From contig JAHHHP010000032.1 of the NCBI GenBank assembly GCA_019359275.1, positions 1 through 57,092 on the forward strand: a stretch of 57,092 nt of DNA. The letters run 5' to 3'. Below, in pieces: positions 43,136 through 51,670 of this stretch. Every line of letters starts with the position of its first letter. The stretch's first letter is position 1. A model generated the notes under the pieces. That model worked only from the letters and a program-made list of their open reading frames with translations. It ran no database searches and had not been told where the DNA came from. Source of the stretch: Myxacorys chilensis ATA2-1-KO14 (GTDB lineage: Bacteria > Cyanobacteriota > Cyanobacteriia > Leptolyngbyales > Leptolyngbyaceae). The translations under genes and the position numbers were made by a program.

Positions 43136-43525
43136 CTAATCTTCATAGCGTAATCTTCCGACACGGCTAAATTCGCGAATGTTGTGGGTGACCAGGATGA
43201 GATTGTGCGAGATTGCAACAGCGGCGATCAGAAGATCATTTGGACCGATCGGAGTTCCAAGAGACTCTAGTTGTACTCGAATTTGTCCATAAGTTTCAGC
43301 CGCTCTACCATCGAAGGGCAAGCTCACAAAATCGCCGAAGAAAGTTTGGTATAGCTCTAAATTACTACTGCGACGAGAACTTTTATAAACACCATAGTAG
43401 AGTTCAGCCTTGACAACATCACAGAGAGAAATATTTTGACGACCCACTTCAGCAAATTTATCTGCAATAGATTGGCTCCGCCCTGTAATGTATTGAATAC
43501 AAGTATTGGTGTCTAATAAGTACAT
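43136..43525 (-). CDS. vapC: VapC-type PIN-domain toxin
   Basis: The 129-aa protein is a PIN ribonuclease. Acidic site residues are Asp5 (YLLDTNTCI), Glu about 41 (VVKAELYYG) and Asp about 97 (IGPNDLLIAA), with VTHNIREFSRV at the end as in VapC toxins. It would cleave RNA, often initiator tRNA in well-studied relatives. Its ATG follows the antitoxin's stop codon with no gap (TAGATG), so the two are translationally coupled. The M28 gene follows after only eight bases. Confidence 0.92.
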   Translation of the reverse strand: MYLLDTNTCIQYITGRSQSIADKFAEVGRQNISLCDVVKAELYYGVYKSSRRSSNLELYQTFFGDFVSLPFDGRAAETYGQIRVQLESLGTPIGPNDLLIAAVAISHNLILVTHNIREFSRVGRLRYED

Positions 43526-43810
43526 CTACATCAAATCCCAATCTCGCTGTTCGTAATCTCCCTGCTCTCCTCTCTCTAAAGGTTCTCCCTCCCACTTTCC
43601 AAACGTTTTTTCAAAAAAACCAGGCGACCATCCGAACTCTTCTGGTGTTTTTTGAGAAGGCTCGACAACAGGGGTCACCATGACCGTAACTTCTACTGAC
43701 TGATCTTTCATTGAGGTGGGAATATCAAGATGCAAGACGCCATCAGAGCCAACGCGAGATCGAACTTTGATTTCAGAGGTAGCCGCTTCTGATTGAATGA
43801 TTTCAGACAT
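43526..43810 (-). CDS. Cognate VapB-like antitoxin
   Basis: The ATG at 43808-43810 has GGAGG at ideal spacing, giving 94 aa (MSEIIQSEAATSEIKVRSRV); the longer open frame reaches into the PhzF gene and is spurious. The N-terminal part is a small beta domain (SDGVLHLDIPTSMKDQSVEV). The C-terminal toxin-binding tail (EEFGWSPGFFEKTFGKWEGE, ending in a Tyr/Trp/acid-rich stretch) matches a cyanobacterial antitoxin group I recall next to PIN toxins. It directly precedes vapC. Confidence 0.85.
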   Translation of the reverse strand: MSEIIQSEAATSEIKVRSRVGSDGVLHLDIPTSMKDQSVEVTVMVTPVVEPSQKTPEEFGWSPGFFEKTFGKWEGEPLERGEQGDYEQRDWDLM

Positions 43811-43863
43811 ATCGCCTCCATTAGTTTCAGTGAAGCTGCTTCTATTGTGACTTGAGAACTCTG

Positions 43864-44748
43864 CTAGACAAATTCTCCTTTTGCTACCAAGATAACTCTG
43901 CCACCTACAAACACTCGAATTTCCTCCTGCTCTTTCTGCGCATTCAGCAGCAGCAACGATGGTCTTCCCATCTCGTAGCCTTGCTCCACTCGAATATCGA
44001 TTTCTGGCGTTCCAAAATACTCGTGTTGCACTAAATATCCTGCAAGACACCCGTTTGCGCTTCCGGTGGCCGGATCTTCAGCCACGCCTAAACCATCGGC
44101 AAAGACACGCACACTTAAGTCATTCTCAGAATGATTGGTTTCAGGGCAAAAAATTAGAATCGCTTTGGCCTGAGTCGTTTCGATCAGCTTGAAAAACCGT
44201 TCTTTGTTAACTCTGGCTTGCTGGAGAGCCGTATGCGTTTTGAGCGGCGCAATGATGAAGGGAACTCCGGTTGAAACTTCTGCGATCGGGAAGCGATCGT
44301 CCAGTTGCGATGCCTCAAGATTCAAAATTTCAGCAATCTCGGTTAGCTCAAATCGTTGTCTAAAGGCTGGAGAATTTTGGCGCATCCACAGAACATCAGG
44401 GCGCTGATCGTGATAGCTGATTGTCACGGGAATCTGCCCCACTTGAAGATTTAAGGTGATGGCGTCGATCGCGCGTCCCATTACTTCCTGTTGCAGGACA
44501 AAAACAGTGCCTAGGGTCGGGTGTCCTGCGAAAGGAAGCTCCTGTTTCGGAGTAAAGATGCGAACAGGGAATCCGCCCTCCTGCGGCTCCTCAGAAACAA
44601 TAAACGTCGTCTCCGAATAATTTATCTCATTAGCGATTTGCTGCATTTGTTCAGAAGAAAGCTCCGTCGCTTGCCGAAACACCGCTAACTGATTCCCGGC
44701 GTACTTCTGTTCTGCAAAGACATCAACAATATAAAAGGGCAACCCCAT
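43864..44748 (-). CDS. PhzF-family isomerase
   Basis: This 294-aa protein is of the PhzF/diaminopimelate-epimerase fold. It has the catalytic Glu46 in NYSETTF, the FAGHPTLGT motif (about 74-82), and the second-half signature DPATGSANGCLAGYL. PhzF itself acts in phenazine synthesis, but most family members, including cyanobacterial ones, have unknown substrates and no phenazine genes are near. It ends 53 bases before the antitoxin gene on the same strand. It is divergent from the RlpA-like gene. Confidence 0.92.
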   Translation of the reverse strand: MGLPFYIVDVFAEQKYAGNQLAVFRQATELSSEQMQQIANEINYSETTFIVSEEPQEGGFPVRIFTPKQELPFAGHPTLGTVFVLQQEVMGRAIDAITLNLQVGQIPVTISYHDQRPDVLWMRQNSPAFRQRFELTEIAEILNLEASQLDDRFPIAEVSTGVPFIIAPLKTHTALQQARVNKERFFKLIETTQAKAILIFCPETNHSENDLSVRVFADGLGVAEDPATGSANGCLAGYLVQHEYFGTPEIDIRVEQGYEMGRPSLLLLNAQKEQEEIRVFVGGRVILVAKGEFV

Positions 44749-44899
44749 GACGCTACTCGCTACCAGTAAAAAATTATTTCTAATTCTTCCATAGTGCTGA
44801 TCCCCAAATTCTATATCTGAGCTAGAAAGCCAGAATTACTCGCTTTATGCAAAGAAAACTTACCTTCTAGAGATAGATCTTTTGGTTTTACAAAAACTT

Positions 44900-44905
44900 T
44901 ATAAT
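44900..44905 (+). promoter_or_regulatory. Probable -10 box of the RlpA-like gene
   Basis: A perfect TATAAT lies 49 bases before the ATG at 44954. No equally good -35 is seen at the right distance. Its place inside the longer TTG-started frame argues for the later ATG start. Confidence 0.45.
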
Positions 44906-44953
44906 TGCCCCTGGCAAAACTGTATTGATGTTTACAATTTTATTAGCTGTGTC

Positions 44954-46348
44954 ATGTTGATCCTTGGACTCGTTTGGGTCGCCTCTTGGTTTGGCGGCAT
45001 TTCTTCCTTAAGCGGAAAGCTGCTAGAAGCACCCCAGTACTGGTCTACTGTGCTTTCTAGTAACACGCTTTCTAGTAACACGCTTTCTAGCGCGGCAACT
45101 AGCTCTATCAAACTGCAAAGGATTGCAGTATCTCAGGATGCTTCACTGTCCAGTCATTCACCTCTCAAGATTGTTTCTGTCAAGACTGTTTTAGGCTCTA
45201 TCTCAGATTCGGTTCGCTTCAACTTCGCCGCATCTGACAGAAAAAATCAAATTCAAGCCACCAATTCGTCTTTTGATGATCCAGACGGCTGGCTCGAAAC
45301 TGTTGAAGACCTGTTAGTCAACGCGGTGTTCGATCCAGCGTCTGAGGTTAATGCGGCTTCTCCCGTGCCTCTCTCCTCTGGCAAAGCTTCAGAATCTGAG
45401 GCCGCGATCGCAACTGAGCAGGCGTCTGAGACTTCGATGGAGGATTGGCTAAAGGCAGCAGAAAATTTGCTGCTGGGGTTTCCTAGTTTAGCTACCGAGG
45501 TGGAAGACGACTACTCTTCAGTTTCAGTCATTGAAGTAGGATATGACGATAAAATTTTGAGTCCTAACCCGGAGGCACAGAGCCAACCGTTTCTAAAATG
45601 CGCTACGTCGCCACAAAGTAACCCCTCAGAGCCATCCGCACTGAGGGGTTTTCAAGTTTGGGTGCAAGATTGTCTCGTGGCGATCGTTCCCAAACGTCAG
45701 GTAGCAGACGCGATCGCAACTGCTGTCACCCCACTTGTAGAAATGACCGACATCAATCCCGCTGATCTACAGCCTGCGGTGATCGATGGGAAAGCGGTTG
45801 GGAAATTTGGCGATCGCACGCTATTCACGATTGATCAATCTTTAGCCGATCAGATCGGGCGTCCGGCGGAACTGATTGCGATCGACTGGATCAACAATAT
45901 TCGCATCTCGCTGGGACATGCGCCGCTGCCCCTAGCCGAGGCGCAAGTGAAGATGCACCAACTCCAGCCCACCAACGCGAGTATCGATGGCAAAGCCTCT
46001 TGGTACGGACCTTATTTTCACGGACGACAAACAGCAACCGGAGAAATTTTTGATCAAAATGCTTTGACTGCTGCCCATCGCTCATTACCCTTTGGAACCT
46101 ACCTCAAAGTAACCAATCAACTCAACGGCAAAAGCGTTGTGGTGCGAGTGAACGATCGAGGCCCTTATTTTGATGAGGATGAACGGGTGATCGACCTATC
46201 CAATCGAGCCGCGCTGTGTATTAGTAGCGATGATCATGGAGTCGTGCCGATCGAAGCAGTGGTGCTACAACAAAGTCCTGCTTCAAACACCGCTTCTAAA
46301 AAAGGAACTCAGGTTTCCTTATCTCCCAATCGCGCTATTGGTTACTAG
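44954..46348 (+). CDS. RlpA-like double-psi beta-barrel protein
   Basis: RlpA-type proteins are lytic transglycosylases or peptidoglycan binders at division sites. The last 150 or so residues carry the double-psi barrel: [18 protein letters not shown], then [18 protein letters not shown], then [20 protein letters not shown]. The N-terminal 300 residues are a poorly conserved, Ser/acidic stretch behind a hydrophobic start ([15 protein letters not shown]). Start choice is uncertain: a TTG at 44882 would extend it by 24 residues, but that stretch contains a TATAAT. Residues about 36-46 come from three copies of a 15-base repeat (45053-45095). The gene overlaps the end of the regulator gene by 14 bases, tail to tail. 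Confidence 0.85.
   Translation: MLILGLVWVASWFGGISSLSGKLLEAPQYWSTVLSSNTLSSNTLSSAATSSIKLQRIAVSQDASLSSHSPLKIVSVKTVLGSISDSVRFNFAASDRKNQIQATNSSFDDPDGWLETVEDLLVNAVFDPASEVNAASPVPLSSGKASESEAAIATEQASETSMEDWLKAAENLLLGFPSLATEVEDDYSSVSVIEVGYDDKILSPNPEAQSQPFLKCATSPQSNPSEPSALRGFQVWVQDCLVAIVPKRQVADAIATAVTPLVEMTDINPADLQPAVIDGKAVGKFGDRTLFTIDQSLADQIGRPAELIAIDWINNIRISLGHAPLPLAEAQVKMHQLQPTNASIDGKASWYGPYFHGRQTATGEIFDQNALTAAHRSLPFGTYLKVTNQLNGKSVVVRVNDRGPYFDEDERVIDLSNRAALCISSDDHGVVPIEAVVLQQSPASNTASKKGTQVSLSPNRAIGY
45620..45652 (+). other. Terminator-like hairpin inside the RlpA-like gene
   Basis: Arms aacccctcag (45620-45629) and ctgaggggtt (45641-45650) pair perfectly over ten bases, GC-rich, with an 11-base loop and a short T-run (45649-45652). 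It lies in the poorly conserved half of the gene and encodes [12 protein letters not shown]. It could attenuate the message or pause RNA polymerase, or it may be a leftover of an old terminator captured in a lengthened gene. Confidence 0.5.
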
Positions 46349-46982
46349 CCGCTTTTAGGCTCGGGTGCTGCAAAATGATTTGGCGGTTCGGCGCAGTCTT
46401 TATCCATCCTTCTTGCCGGAGTTGACCAAACAGGCGAGTGACGGTGACGCGGGTTGTGCCGATCGCATTGGCAATTTGCTGATGCGTCAGTCTGATATTG
46501 AGCCGAACCCCTTCAGCTCCAGGTTGCCCGACTTCATGCTGAAGCAGCAGCAGGAATTGTTTGAGGCGTTCTTCCACGCGGCGGTAGCCTGCTAAGGCAA
46601 GAAAAGCTTCGGTTTGCTGGAGCCGTCGTCCCAAATGTCTAAAAATCCCTTGACTCAATGCAGGGGATTTTTCAATTTCAGCCAAGGTCAGACACATCAA
46701 ATCGGCATCTGATAGCGCGATCGCATGATATGGAAAAATCCCAGTTAACGGTAGCCCAAATGGCATAGATGCCGTCACCACAGCCAACAACGCTTCATCT
46801 CCCGTCGGATAGAGCGTGTTCAGCGACACAATGCCTCGGCAGACAATCCACACCTCATCGGCACGCATTTGGATGGGTTGACCACTGCGAAAGGGTTGTA
46901 GGCTCCGCTCTCGATAAAGCTGCTCCAGTAATTGACGAAGATCGGGGGGGCTAGTCAAACTGGATGTGAAGGATTGGATCAT
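46335..46982 (-). CDS. Crp/Fnr-family regulator with an NtcA-like recognition helix
   Basis: About 215 aa from the ATG at 46980-46982, which has GGAAGG six bases upstream; a GTG 27 bases earlier is in frame. The N-terminal cyclic-nucleotide-binding-like domain is divergent ([20 protein letters not shown]). The C-terminal winged helix reads [23 protein letters not shown], almost identical in its second helix to NtcA ([12 protein letters not shown]), so it may read a GTA-N8-TAC-type site. It is not NtcA itself, whose effector domain is far better conserved. It is convergent with the RlpA-like gene. Confidence 0.85.
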   Translation of the reverse strand: MIQSFTSSLTSPPDLRQLLEQLYRERSLQPFRSGQPIQMRADEVWIVCRGIVSLNTLYPTGDEALLAVVTASMPFGLPLTGIFPYHAIALSDADLMCLTLAEIEKSPALSQGIFRHLGRRLQQTEAFLALAGYRRVEERLKQFLLLLQHEVGQPGAEGVRLNIRLTHQQIANAIGTTRVTVTRLFGQLRQEGWIKTAPNRQIILQHPSLKAASNQ

Positions 46983-47157
46983 GGAGGACCTTCCGTAATC
47001 AGGTTCCACCCAATACTGTAAAAGCTAGACTTCAAGACAAGGTAATCGACAGGTTAACGTTAGAAGTGATTTTTGATTTTCTGTTCTCTCGCGCTCAGAG
47101 CTTGCTGCCTCTTCCTGCGATTACAATAATTGAAAGGCGGATCAGGAAGGGAGTGAC

Positions 47158-47934
47158 GTGACTCAGGATAAACCAAATTCTGGCAGCAGCGGCAAGCGCG
47201 CGCCTTATCAGAAGGTGGCGGGTTCCAATTACTACACGCTTTTGGGGTTACATCCGGCGGCGTCGGTGCGAGAGATCCGGCAGACTTACCGAGAGTTGAG
47301 CAAACTCTACCACCCAGACACAACGGCGTTACCAAGCGCGATCGCCACCGAGAAATTTCAGCGAATTAATGAAGCTTATGCCACTCTGAGCAATCCCGAT
47401 CGCAGAACAGCTTACGATCAGAAGATAGGCTATTCCCATGTTGTCGTCGCTCAACCTTTACCAACTCTAAACAAGCCCCAGCCGAGTTCATCAGCCTATT
47501 TAGATCCAACCGATCGCCCCCTCTCGGCAGGAGAAATTTTTGCGCTGTTTATCTTGGGTCTAACGTTTGTGGCCTGTTTAGTATTGGCGGTGACGATCGG
47601 TTTAACAAGGGGCGAAGCAGCGTTTAAGCCGTTGGTTGCTCAAGATCCGGTGATTCAAGAAGCGTTTGAAATATTGCAGCCTCCTCCAGACAGTCGCGGG
47701 GAACCAAAATTAGAAAGGTTCTCTCCGTTAATAGAAACACCAGTAATAGAAACACCAATTAATCTGACCCCCAGTTCAGCCACTGCGACTGACCCGGCAA
47801 GGGCAACCTTTGAAGGTGAAGAAGACACTCCGCAACCTCCAGAGATTGCTCCTATAGAATTTGAGGCCGTCACCAAATCTAACGATCAGTCAAATGTAAT
47901 AATTGAATCTAGTCGTTCACTATCCCATTCTTAG
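47158..47934 (+). CDS. J-domain protein with a C-terminal membrane anchor
   Basis: The GTG start is supported by GGAAGGGAG just upstream. The 258-aa protein has a J domain at about 20-90 (NYYTLLGLHPAASVREIRQT, HPD intact, then FQRINEAYATLSNPDRRTAY). It would stimulate a DnaK partner at the membrane. A helix follows at about 120-143 (GEIFALFILGLTFVACLVLA), then a low-complexity Pro/Thr/acid tail that contains a 15-base duplication (ETPVIETP). It is followed 18 bases later by the DUF3143 gene, an arrangement I recall in other cyanobacteria. Confidence 0.9.
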   Translation: MTQDKPNSGSSGKRAPYQKVAGSNYYTLLGLHPAASVREIRQTYRELSKLYHPDTTALPSAIATEKFQRINEAYATLSNPDRRTAYDQKIGYSHVVVAQPLPTLNKPQPSSSAYLDPTDRPLSAGEIFALFILGLTFVACLVLAVTIGLTRGEAAFKPLVAQDPVIQEAFEILQPPPDSRGEPKLERFSPLIETPVIETPINLTPSSATATDPARATFEGEEDTPQPPEIAPIEFEAVTKSNDQSNVIIESSRSLSHS

Positions 47935-47952
47935 CAGCTTATCCCTTACTCT

Positions 47953-48219
47953 ATGACTCTTCCCTCAGCTGATACTCCCCTTTACAATCATCCTCTCCCT
48001 CAGATTGAATCTTGGCTGACAGATCAAGGTTGTCAGCAAGATTCAGATGAACTTCATTGCTGGACAATAGAGCGTTCAAAGTGGCAAGCAGAACTCTGCT
48101 TGGATGTAGATCAATTGACAGTTCGCTATCTCAACGTCGAAGGTCGGGACTTGCAGCGATCGTTCAAATATTCGCTCTCCCGCCAAGACCTCGAAGACGC
48201 CATCTTTGGGGGGCCTTAG
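47953..48219 (+). CDS. DUF3143-domain protein
   Basis: This 88-aa cytosolic protein has the DUF3143 pattern (LYNHPLPQIESWLTDQGCQQ, then WQAELCLDVDQLTVRYLN and RSFKYSLSRQDLEDAIF). Function is unknown. It probably shares a message with the membrane J protein, so a chaperone-related role is possible. It is convergent with uppS. Confidence 0.9.
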   Translation: MTLPSADTPLYNHPLPQIESWLTDQGCQQDSDELHCWTIERSKWQAELCLDVDQLTVRYLNVEGRDLQRSFKYSLSRQDLEDAIFGGP

Positions 48220-48238
48220 GACTCTAGACAAGTCTGTA

Positions 48239-48997
48239 TCAGGCTTTACCAACTTTTCCAAAGCGTCGCTCACGGCCTTGATACGACGCTAGAGCTTGAT
48301 GAAACTCATGCCGATCAAAGTCAGGCCAGAGGGTATCTGTGACGTAGAGTTCGGCATAGGCCGCCTGCCACAGCAGAAAATTGCTCAGGCGCATCTCACC
48401 ACTCGTCCGGATCAGCAAGTCCGGATCGCAGACTCCAGCCGTGTAAAGATGTCGATCGAACAGACTTTCATCAATGTCATCTGGTTGAATTAAGCCTTGT
48501 TGAATTTGAGCGGCGATCGCACGACACGCCCGCACAATTTCTTGCCTTCCACCGTAATTGGTCGCGACTGAGAACGTGATGCCCTGGTTGTCTTTTGTTT
48601 CCAACATCGATCGCTCAATTTCTGCCTGCAAACTCGTGGGCAGCGCATCTAAGTTGCCCACAAAGCGAATGCGGACGTTTTCTTCTTTCATTTCGCGCAA
48701 CTCTTGGCGCAGTACCCGCTCAAACAGCGTCATCAAAAAATCGACTTCTTCGAGCGGTCTACCCCAATTTTCGGTCGAAAAGGCATATGCTGTCAGCGCT
48801 TGAACGCCCCAATCGCGGCAGCAGCGCAGCAGATCTTTTAGCGTATCCACCCCACGTCGATGTCCTATGATACGCGGAAGACCTTGGCGCTTTGCCCAGC
48901 GTCCATTTCCATCCATAATCACAGCAACATGTTTAGGCAAGCGATCGCGATGCAAATCAGTCGGTAATTCTTGTAAAGTCGAGGGCTTCGCAGTCAT
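48239..48997 (-). CDS. uppS: Isoprenyl (undecaprenyl diphosphate) transferase
   Basis: UppS makes the C55 lipid carrier for peptidoglycan and other polymers from farnesyl diphosphate and isopentenyl units. The 252-aa enzyme has [17 protein letters not shown] with the catalytic Asp, [31 protein letters not shown] and [17 protein letters not shown]. It is the last of three minus-strand genes with lysA and cdaA, all tied to cell-wall supply or its control. The gap to cdaA is 68 bases. Confidence 0.97.
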   Translation of the reverse strand: MTAKPSTLQELPTDLHRDRLPKHVAVIMDGNGRWAKRQGLPRIIGHRRGVDTLKDLLRCCRDWGVQALTAYAFSTENWGRPLEEVDFLMTLFERVLRQELREMKEENVRIRFVGNLDALPTSLQAEIERSMLETKDNQGITFSVATNYGGRQEIVRACRAIAAQIQQGLIQPDDIDESLFDRHLYTAGVCDPDLLIRTSGEMRLSNFLLWQAAYAELYVTDTLWPDFDRHEFHQALASYQGRERRFGKVGKA

Positions 48998-49065
48998 TGT
49001 TTTCGAGCAACCGAGGGTGAGTAGTCAAGCCGTTCGAACAATCGAACATCAACAGAAACGGGAAT

Positions 49066-50040
49066 TTAGAACTCTGAATCACCAGGCTTTCGCCCATCAC
49101 TGACTTTGGATTTAGCTTTACGAAGCTCTACCGAATTGGGTAACGTCCGTTTTTGAAACAGCCGTGAGAACAAGGATAATCCCTTGGTCACTAAGCGGCG
49201 AATGAACGTTCTTAGATTTGGAGCGACAGGTTCGCGATCGCCCGCAAACGAGAACTTCGCTTCAAGTAGCTCTTTCAATTTACTGCTCGTGAGGGGGCGA
49301 TTTAAAAGTCCCCGTTCTGCTAGTGAAATCGACCCCGTTTCTTCAGAAACAACAATACAGATACACGTTTCTACTCGGTCAGTCATTCCCATCGCGGCGC
49401 GGTGGCGCGTACCAAGCTGCCGAGACGCTGTTTTCTCTGATAGAGGCAAAATCACCCCTGCTGCCACGATGCGAGAGCCACGAATGAGGACGGCTCCATC
49501 GTGCAGCAGCGTTGTCGTTTGAAAAATCGTTTGCAACAACTCTTTTGAAAGTTCCGCATTCAATTTTACGCCTGGAACTGAGAAATCGCGCTCATCGATT
49601 GGGCTACCCGTTTCTAGAATTAGAAGTGCCCCTGTTCGGTTTTGGGATAGCTCTTTGATCGCATCGACAATTTGATCGGTGACACTGTCTGATCCAGGCA
49701 AGCTGCGGCGAGACGGTTGAAACAGCTGCACGATTTCTCCTCGTCCAAGCTGTTCTAAAAATCGTCGGAACTCGGATTGCAAAATGAATGCCATCGCTAC
49801 AGCTGCACCCACAACCAAGTTATTGAGGACAAAGCTGAGCAGTGTCAGATCAACCCGACGACTGATTGCCGCCGCCAGCATCAGAATAATAAAGCCCCTC
49901 ACCATCCAGAGGGTGCGACGCTCTCCAATAATGATCAGCATCATGTAGGTCAGTGCCAACACCAACCCGACATCGAGCAAAAACCGAAGATTTTCCAGGT
50001 TAAGCAAGAACTGGAGATTGTCTAGAGTGAGAGCTAACAA
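49066..50040 (-). CDS. cdaA: Diadenylate cyclase CdaA
   Basis: CdaA makes the second messenger c-di-AMP, which controls potassium and osmotic balance and, in cyanobacteria, night survival. The 324-aa protein has three N-terminal helices (about 23-38, 45-60, 65-88) and the DAC domain with DGA (181-183) and RHR (212-214), both intact. The start is TTG at 50038-50040 (TTGTTAGCTCTC), as no ATG is suitable; an AGGA lies about eight bases upstream. A 50-residue C-terminal extension beyond the DAC domain is basic. It is 143 bases downstream of lysA, with a G-quadruplex tract between them. Confidence 0.95.
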   Translation of the reverse strand: MLALTLDNLQFLLNLENLRFLLDVGLVLALTYMMLIIIGERRTLWMVRGFIILMLAAAISRRVDLTLLSFVLNNLVVGAAVAMAFILQSEFRRFLEQLGRGEIVQLFQPSRRSLPGSDSVTDQIVDAIKELSQNRTGALLILETGSPIDERDFSVPGVKLNAELSKELLQTIFQTTTLLHDGAVLIRGSRIVAAGVILPLSEKTASRQLGTRHRAAMGMTDRVETCICIVVSEETGSISLAERGLLNRPLTSSKLKELLEAKFSFAGDREPVAPNLRTFIRRLVTKGLSLFSRLFQKRTLPNSVELRKAKSKVSDGRKPGDSEF

Positions 50041-50065
50041 GGACGGTATCCTGTCAGGAGCAGGT

Positions 50066-50101
50066 GGGGGAAAAGGGATGAGGGATGAGGGATGAGGGAG
50101 G
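50066..50101 (+). repeat. G-quadruplex-capable GGGATGA heptamer tract
   Basis: The plus strand reads GGGGG-AAAA followed by three copies of GGGATGA and a last GGG, giving five runs of three or more G with short loops. It is the template strand for the lysA-cdaA-uppS message. The tract continues as purine-rich sequence to about 50134. Heptamer repeats of this kind are typical short tandem repeats of cyanobacteria. Confidence 0.8.
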
Positions 50102-50183
50102 AAAGAGGGAGGAGAAAGAACGAGAGAGATAGGAGTCGTTCTATATTCCTATGACAGTAGGTTCCTAGTTCATCCTTACATCG

Positions 50184-51563
50184 TTATTTCAGATGGGCAG
50201 GAAGGCGATCGTAACGAATCAAATCTTCGTAGGTTTCCCGTTGCAAGATGAGAGTCGCGTTGCCATTGCCGACCAAAACAGCCGCCGGGCGAGCCAGTCG
50301 ATTGTAGTTAGACGACATGCTGTAATTGTAAGCTCCGGTTGCCATGACAACGAGAGTATCTCCGGGTTGAGTCGGAGGTAGTGTCGCGTCTTTAATCAGA
50401 ATGTCTCCCGATTCACAGTGCTTGCCAGCGATCGTCACCGTCTCGGTCATTGGTTCGGACATGCGGTTGGCAACGATCGCCCGATACAGCGACTGGTAAG
50501 TGATGGGACGGGGATTGTCAGACATGCCACCATCAACACTTAAATAGGTGCGAATGCCTGGAATTGTTTTCTGTCCGCCGACGGTATAGGCAGTGACGCA
50601 GGTGGTTCCAACCAGCGATCGCCCCGGTTCAGATAAAAGTTTCGGCAATGGAATGTTCTCAGCTTGACAAGCGGCAGCTACAGACTCACACACCACCTTT
50701 ACCCATTGGTCAATGCTAGGCGGATCGTCAGATTCGGTGTAGCGAATGCCTAAACCACCCCCAATGTTGAGTTCTGAAATAGATAAGCCATACTGCGCCG
50801 CTTTGCTGAGCCATTGCACCATCACTCCGCCCAAATCTTGGTGGGGTTGCAACTCAAAAATTTGAGATCCAATGTGCGCGTGCACTCCCACAAACGAGAG
50901 GGTCGGTTGACCACTGACAAACTTAAGAACCTCATCGACTTGATTGGGGTCGAAGCCGAATTTACTGTCTAGATGTCCGGTGCGAATGTATTCGTGAGTG
51001 TGACACTCAATGCCCGGTGTCAAGCGCAGCATGATCCGAACGTTCTGGCGATTCAAGCTAGCGATCGTCTGTAGCTCTAGCCAATTGTCCACAATGACAG
51101 TGCAGCCGGATTCAATGGCAAGATTTAGCTCATCTAAAGACTTGTTGTTGCCGTGGAGATAGAGCTTGCTCGGATCAACTCCAGCTTTAAGCGCCGTATA
51201 GAGTTCACCCCCTGAGACGATATCAATGCCTAGTTTTTCTTGAGCAACGATCGCGCAGATGGCTAGACAATTCCAAGCTTTCGAGGCATATAGTACTTGA
51301 GATTCGCCGGGATAGTAGCGTTTAAATGCATCCCGATATTGGTGGCAGGCTGTTCTTAGGGAAGCTTCATCCAATATGTAAAGAGGTGAGCCAAATTGCT
51401 GAACCAGATCTGTTACGTCGCAACCTCCAATTTCTAAATGGTCGCGATCGTTAACCTTTGCGGTCAACGGCACTAGAGACTGATTTGGAGAGCGCTCTGG
51501 TGTAATGTCGGTTAAGTATTGGCGACCTGTATTTTGCGCCTCTAAAGCTTGAGTCGATACCAT
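50184..51563 (-). CDS. lysA: Diaminopimelate decarboxylase
   Basis: LysA makes lysine from meso-diaminopimelate with pyridoxal phosphate. The ATG at 51561-51563 gives 459 aa and has GAGGA upstream; a GTG 51 bases earlier is in frame. The cofactor Lys95 lies in VLYASKAWNC. Other signatures are VGVHAHIGSQ, NIGGGLGIRY, LSEPGRSLVG and KHCESGDIL. The N-terminal 50 residues before the barrel are longer than in many bacteria, as usual for cyanobacteria. It is divergent from rimI with about 107 bases between starts. Confidence 0.97.
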   Translation of the reverse strand: MVSTQALEAQNTGRQYLTDITPERSPNQSLVPLTAKVNDRDHLEIGGCDVTDLVQQFGSPLYILDEASLRTACHQYRDAFKRYYPGESQVLYASKAWNCLAICAIVAQEKLGIDIVSGGELYTALKAGVDPSKLYLHGNNKSLDELNLAIESGCTVIVDNWLELQTIASLNRQNVRIMLRLTPGIECHTHEYIRTGHLDSKFGFDPNQVDEVLKFVSGQPTLSFVGVHAHIGSQIFELQPHQDLGGVMVQWLSKAAQYGLSISELNIGGGLGIRYTESDDPPSIDQWVKVVCESVAAACQAENIPLPKLLSEPGRSLVGTTCVTAYTVGGQKTIPGIRTYLSVDGGMSDNPRPITYQSLYRAIVANRMSEPMTETVTIAGKHCESGDILIKDATLPPTQPGDTLVVMATGAYNYSMSSNYNRLARPAAVLVGNGNATLILQRETYEDLIRYDRLPAHLK

Positions 51564-51670
51564 TCTTGTTGCGTCCTCGATCGCTGGGGGCGGGTGACTT
51601 GCCCATTTAAACACTATGTTACCCAGTGTACAATTGAGGGCTGTTGATTCGGAGTCGAATTTAACACGGC

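Noticed and set aside
43811..44050. N-terminal extension of the antitoxin frame
   Set aside because: It overlaps the conserved end of the PhzF gene, while the ATG at 43810 has an ideal GGAGG.
43864..44748. Phenazine biosynthesis locus
   Set aside because: Only a PhzF-family gene is present; no other phenazine gene is nearby and the family is broad.
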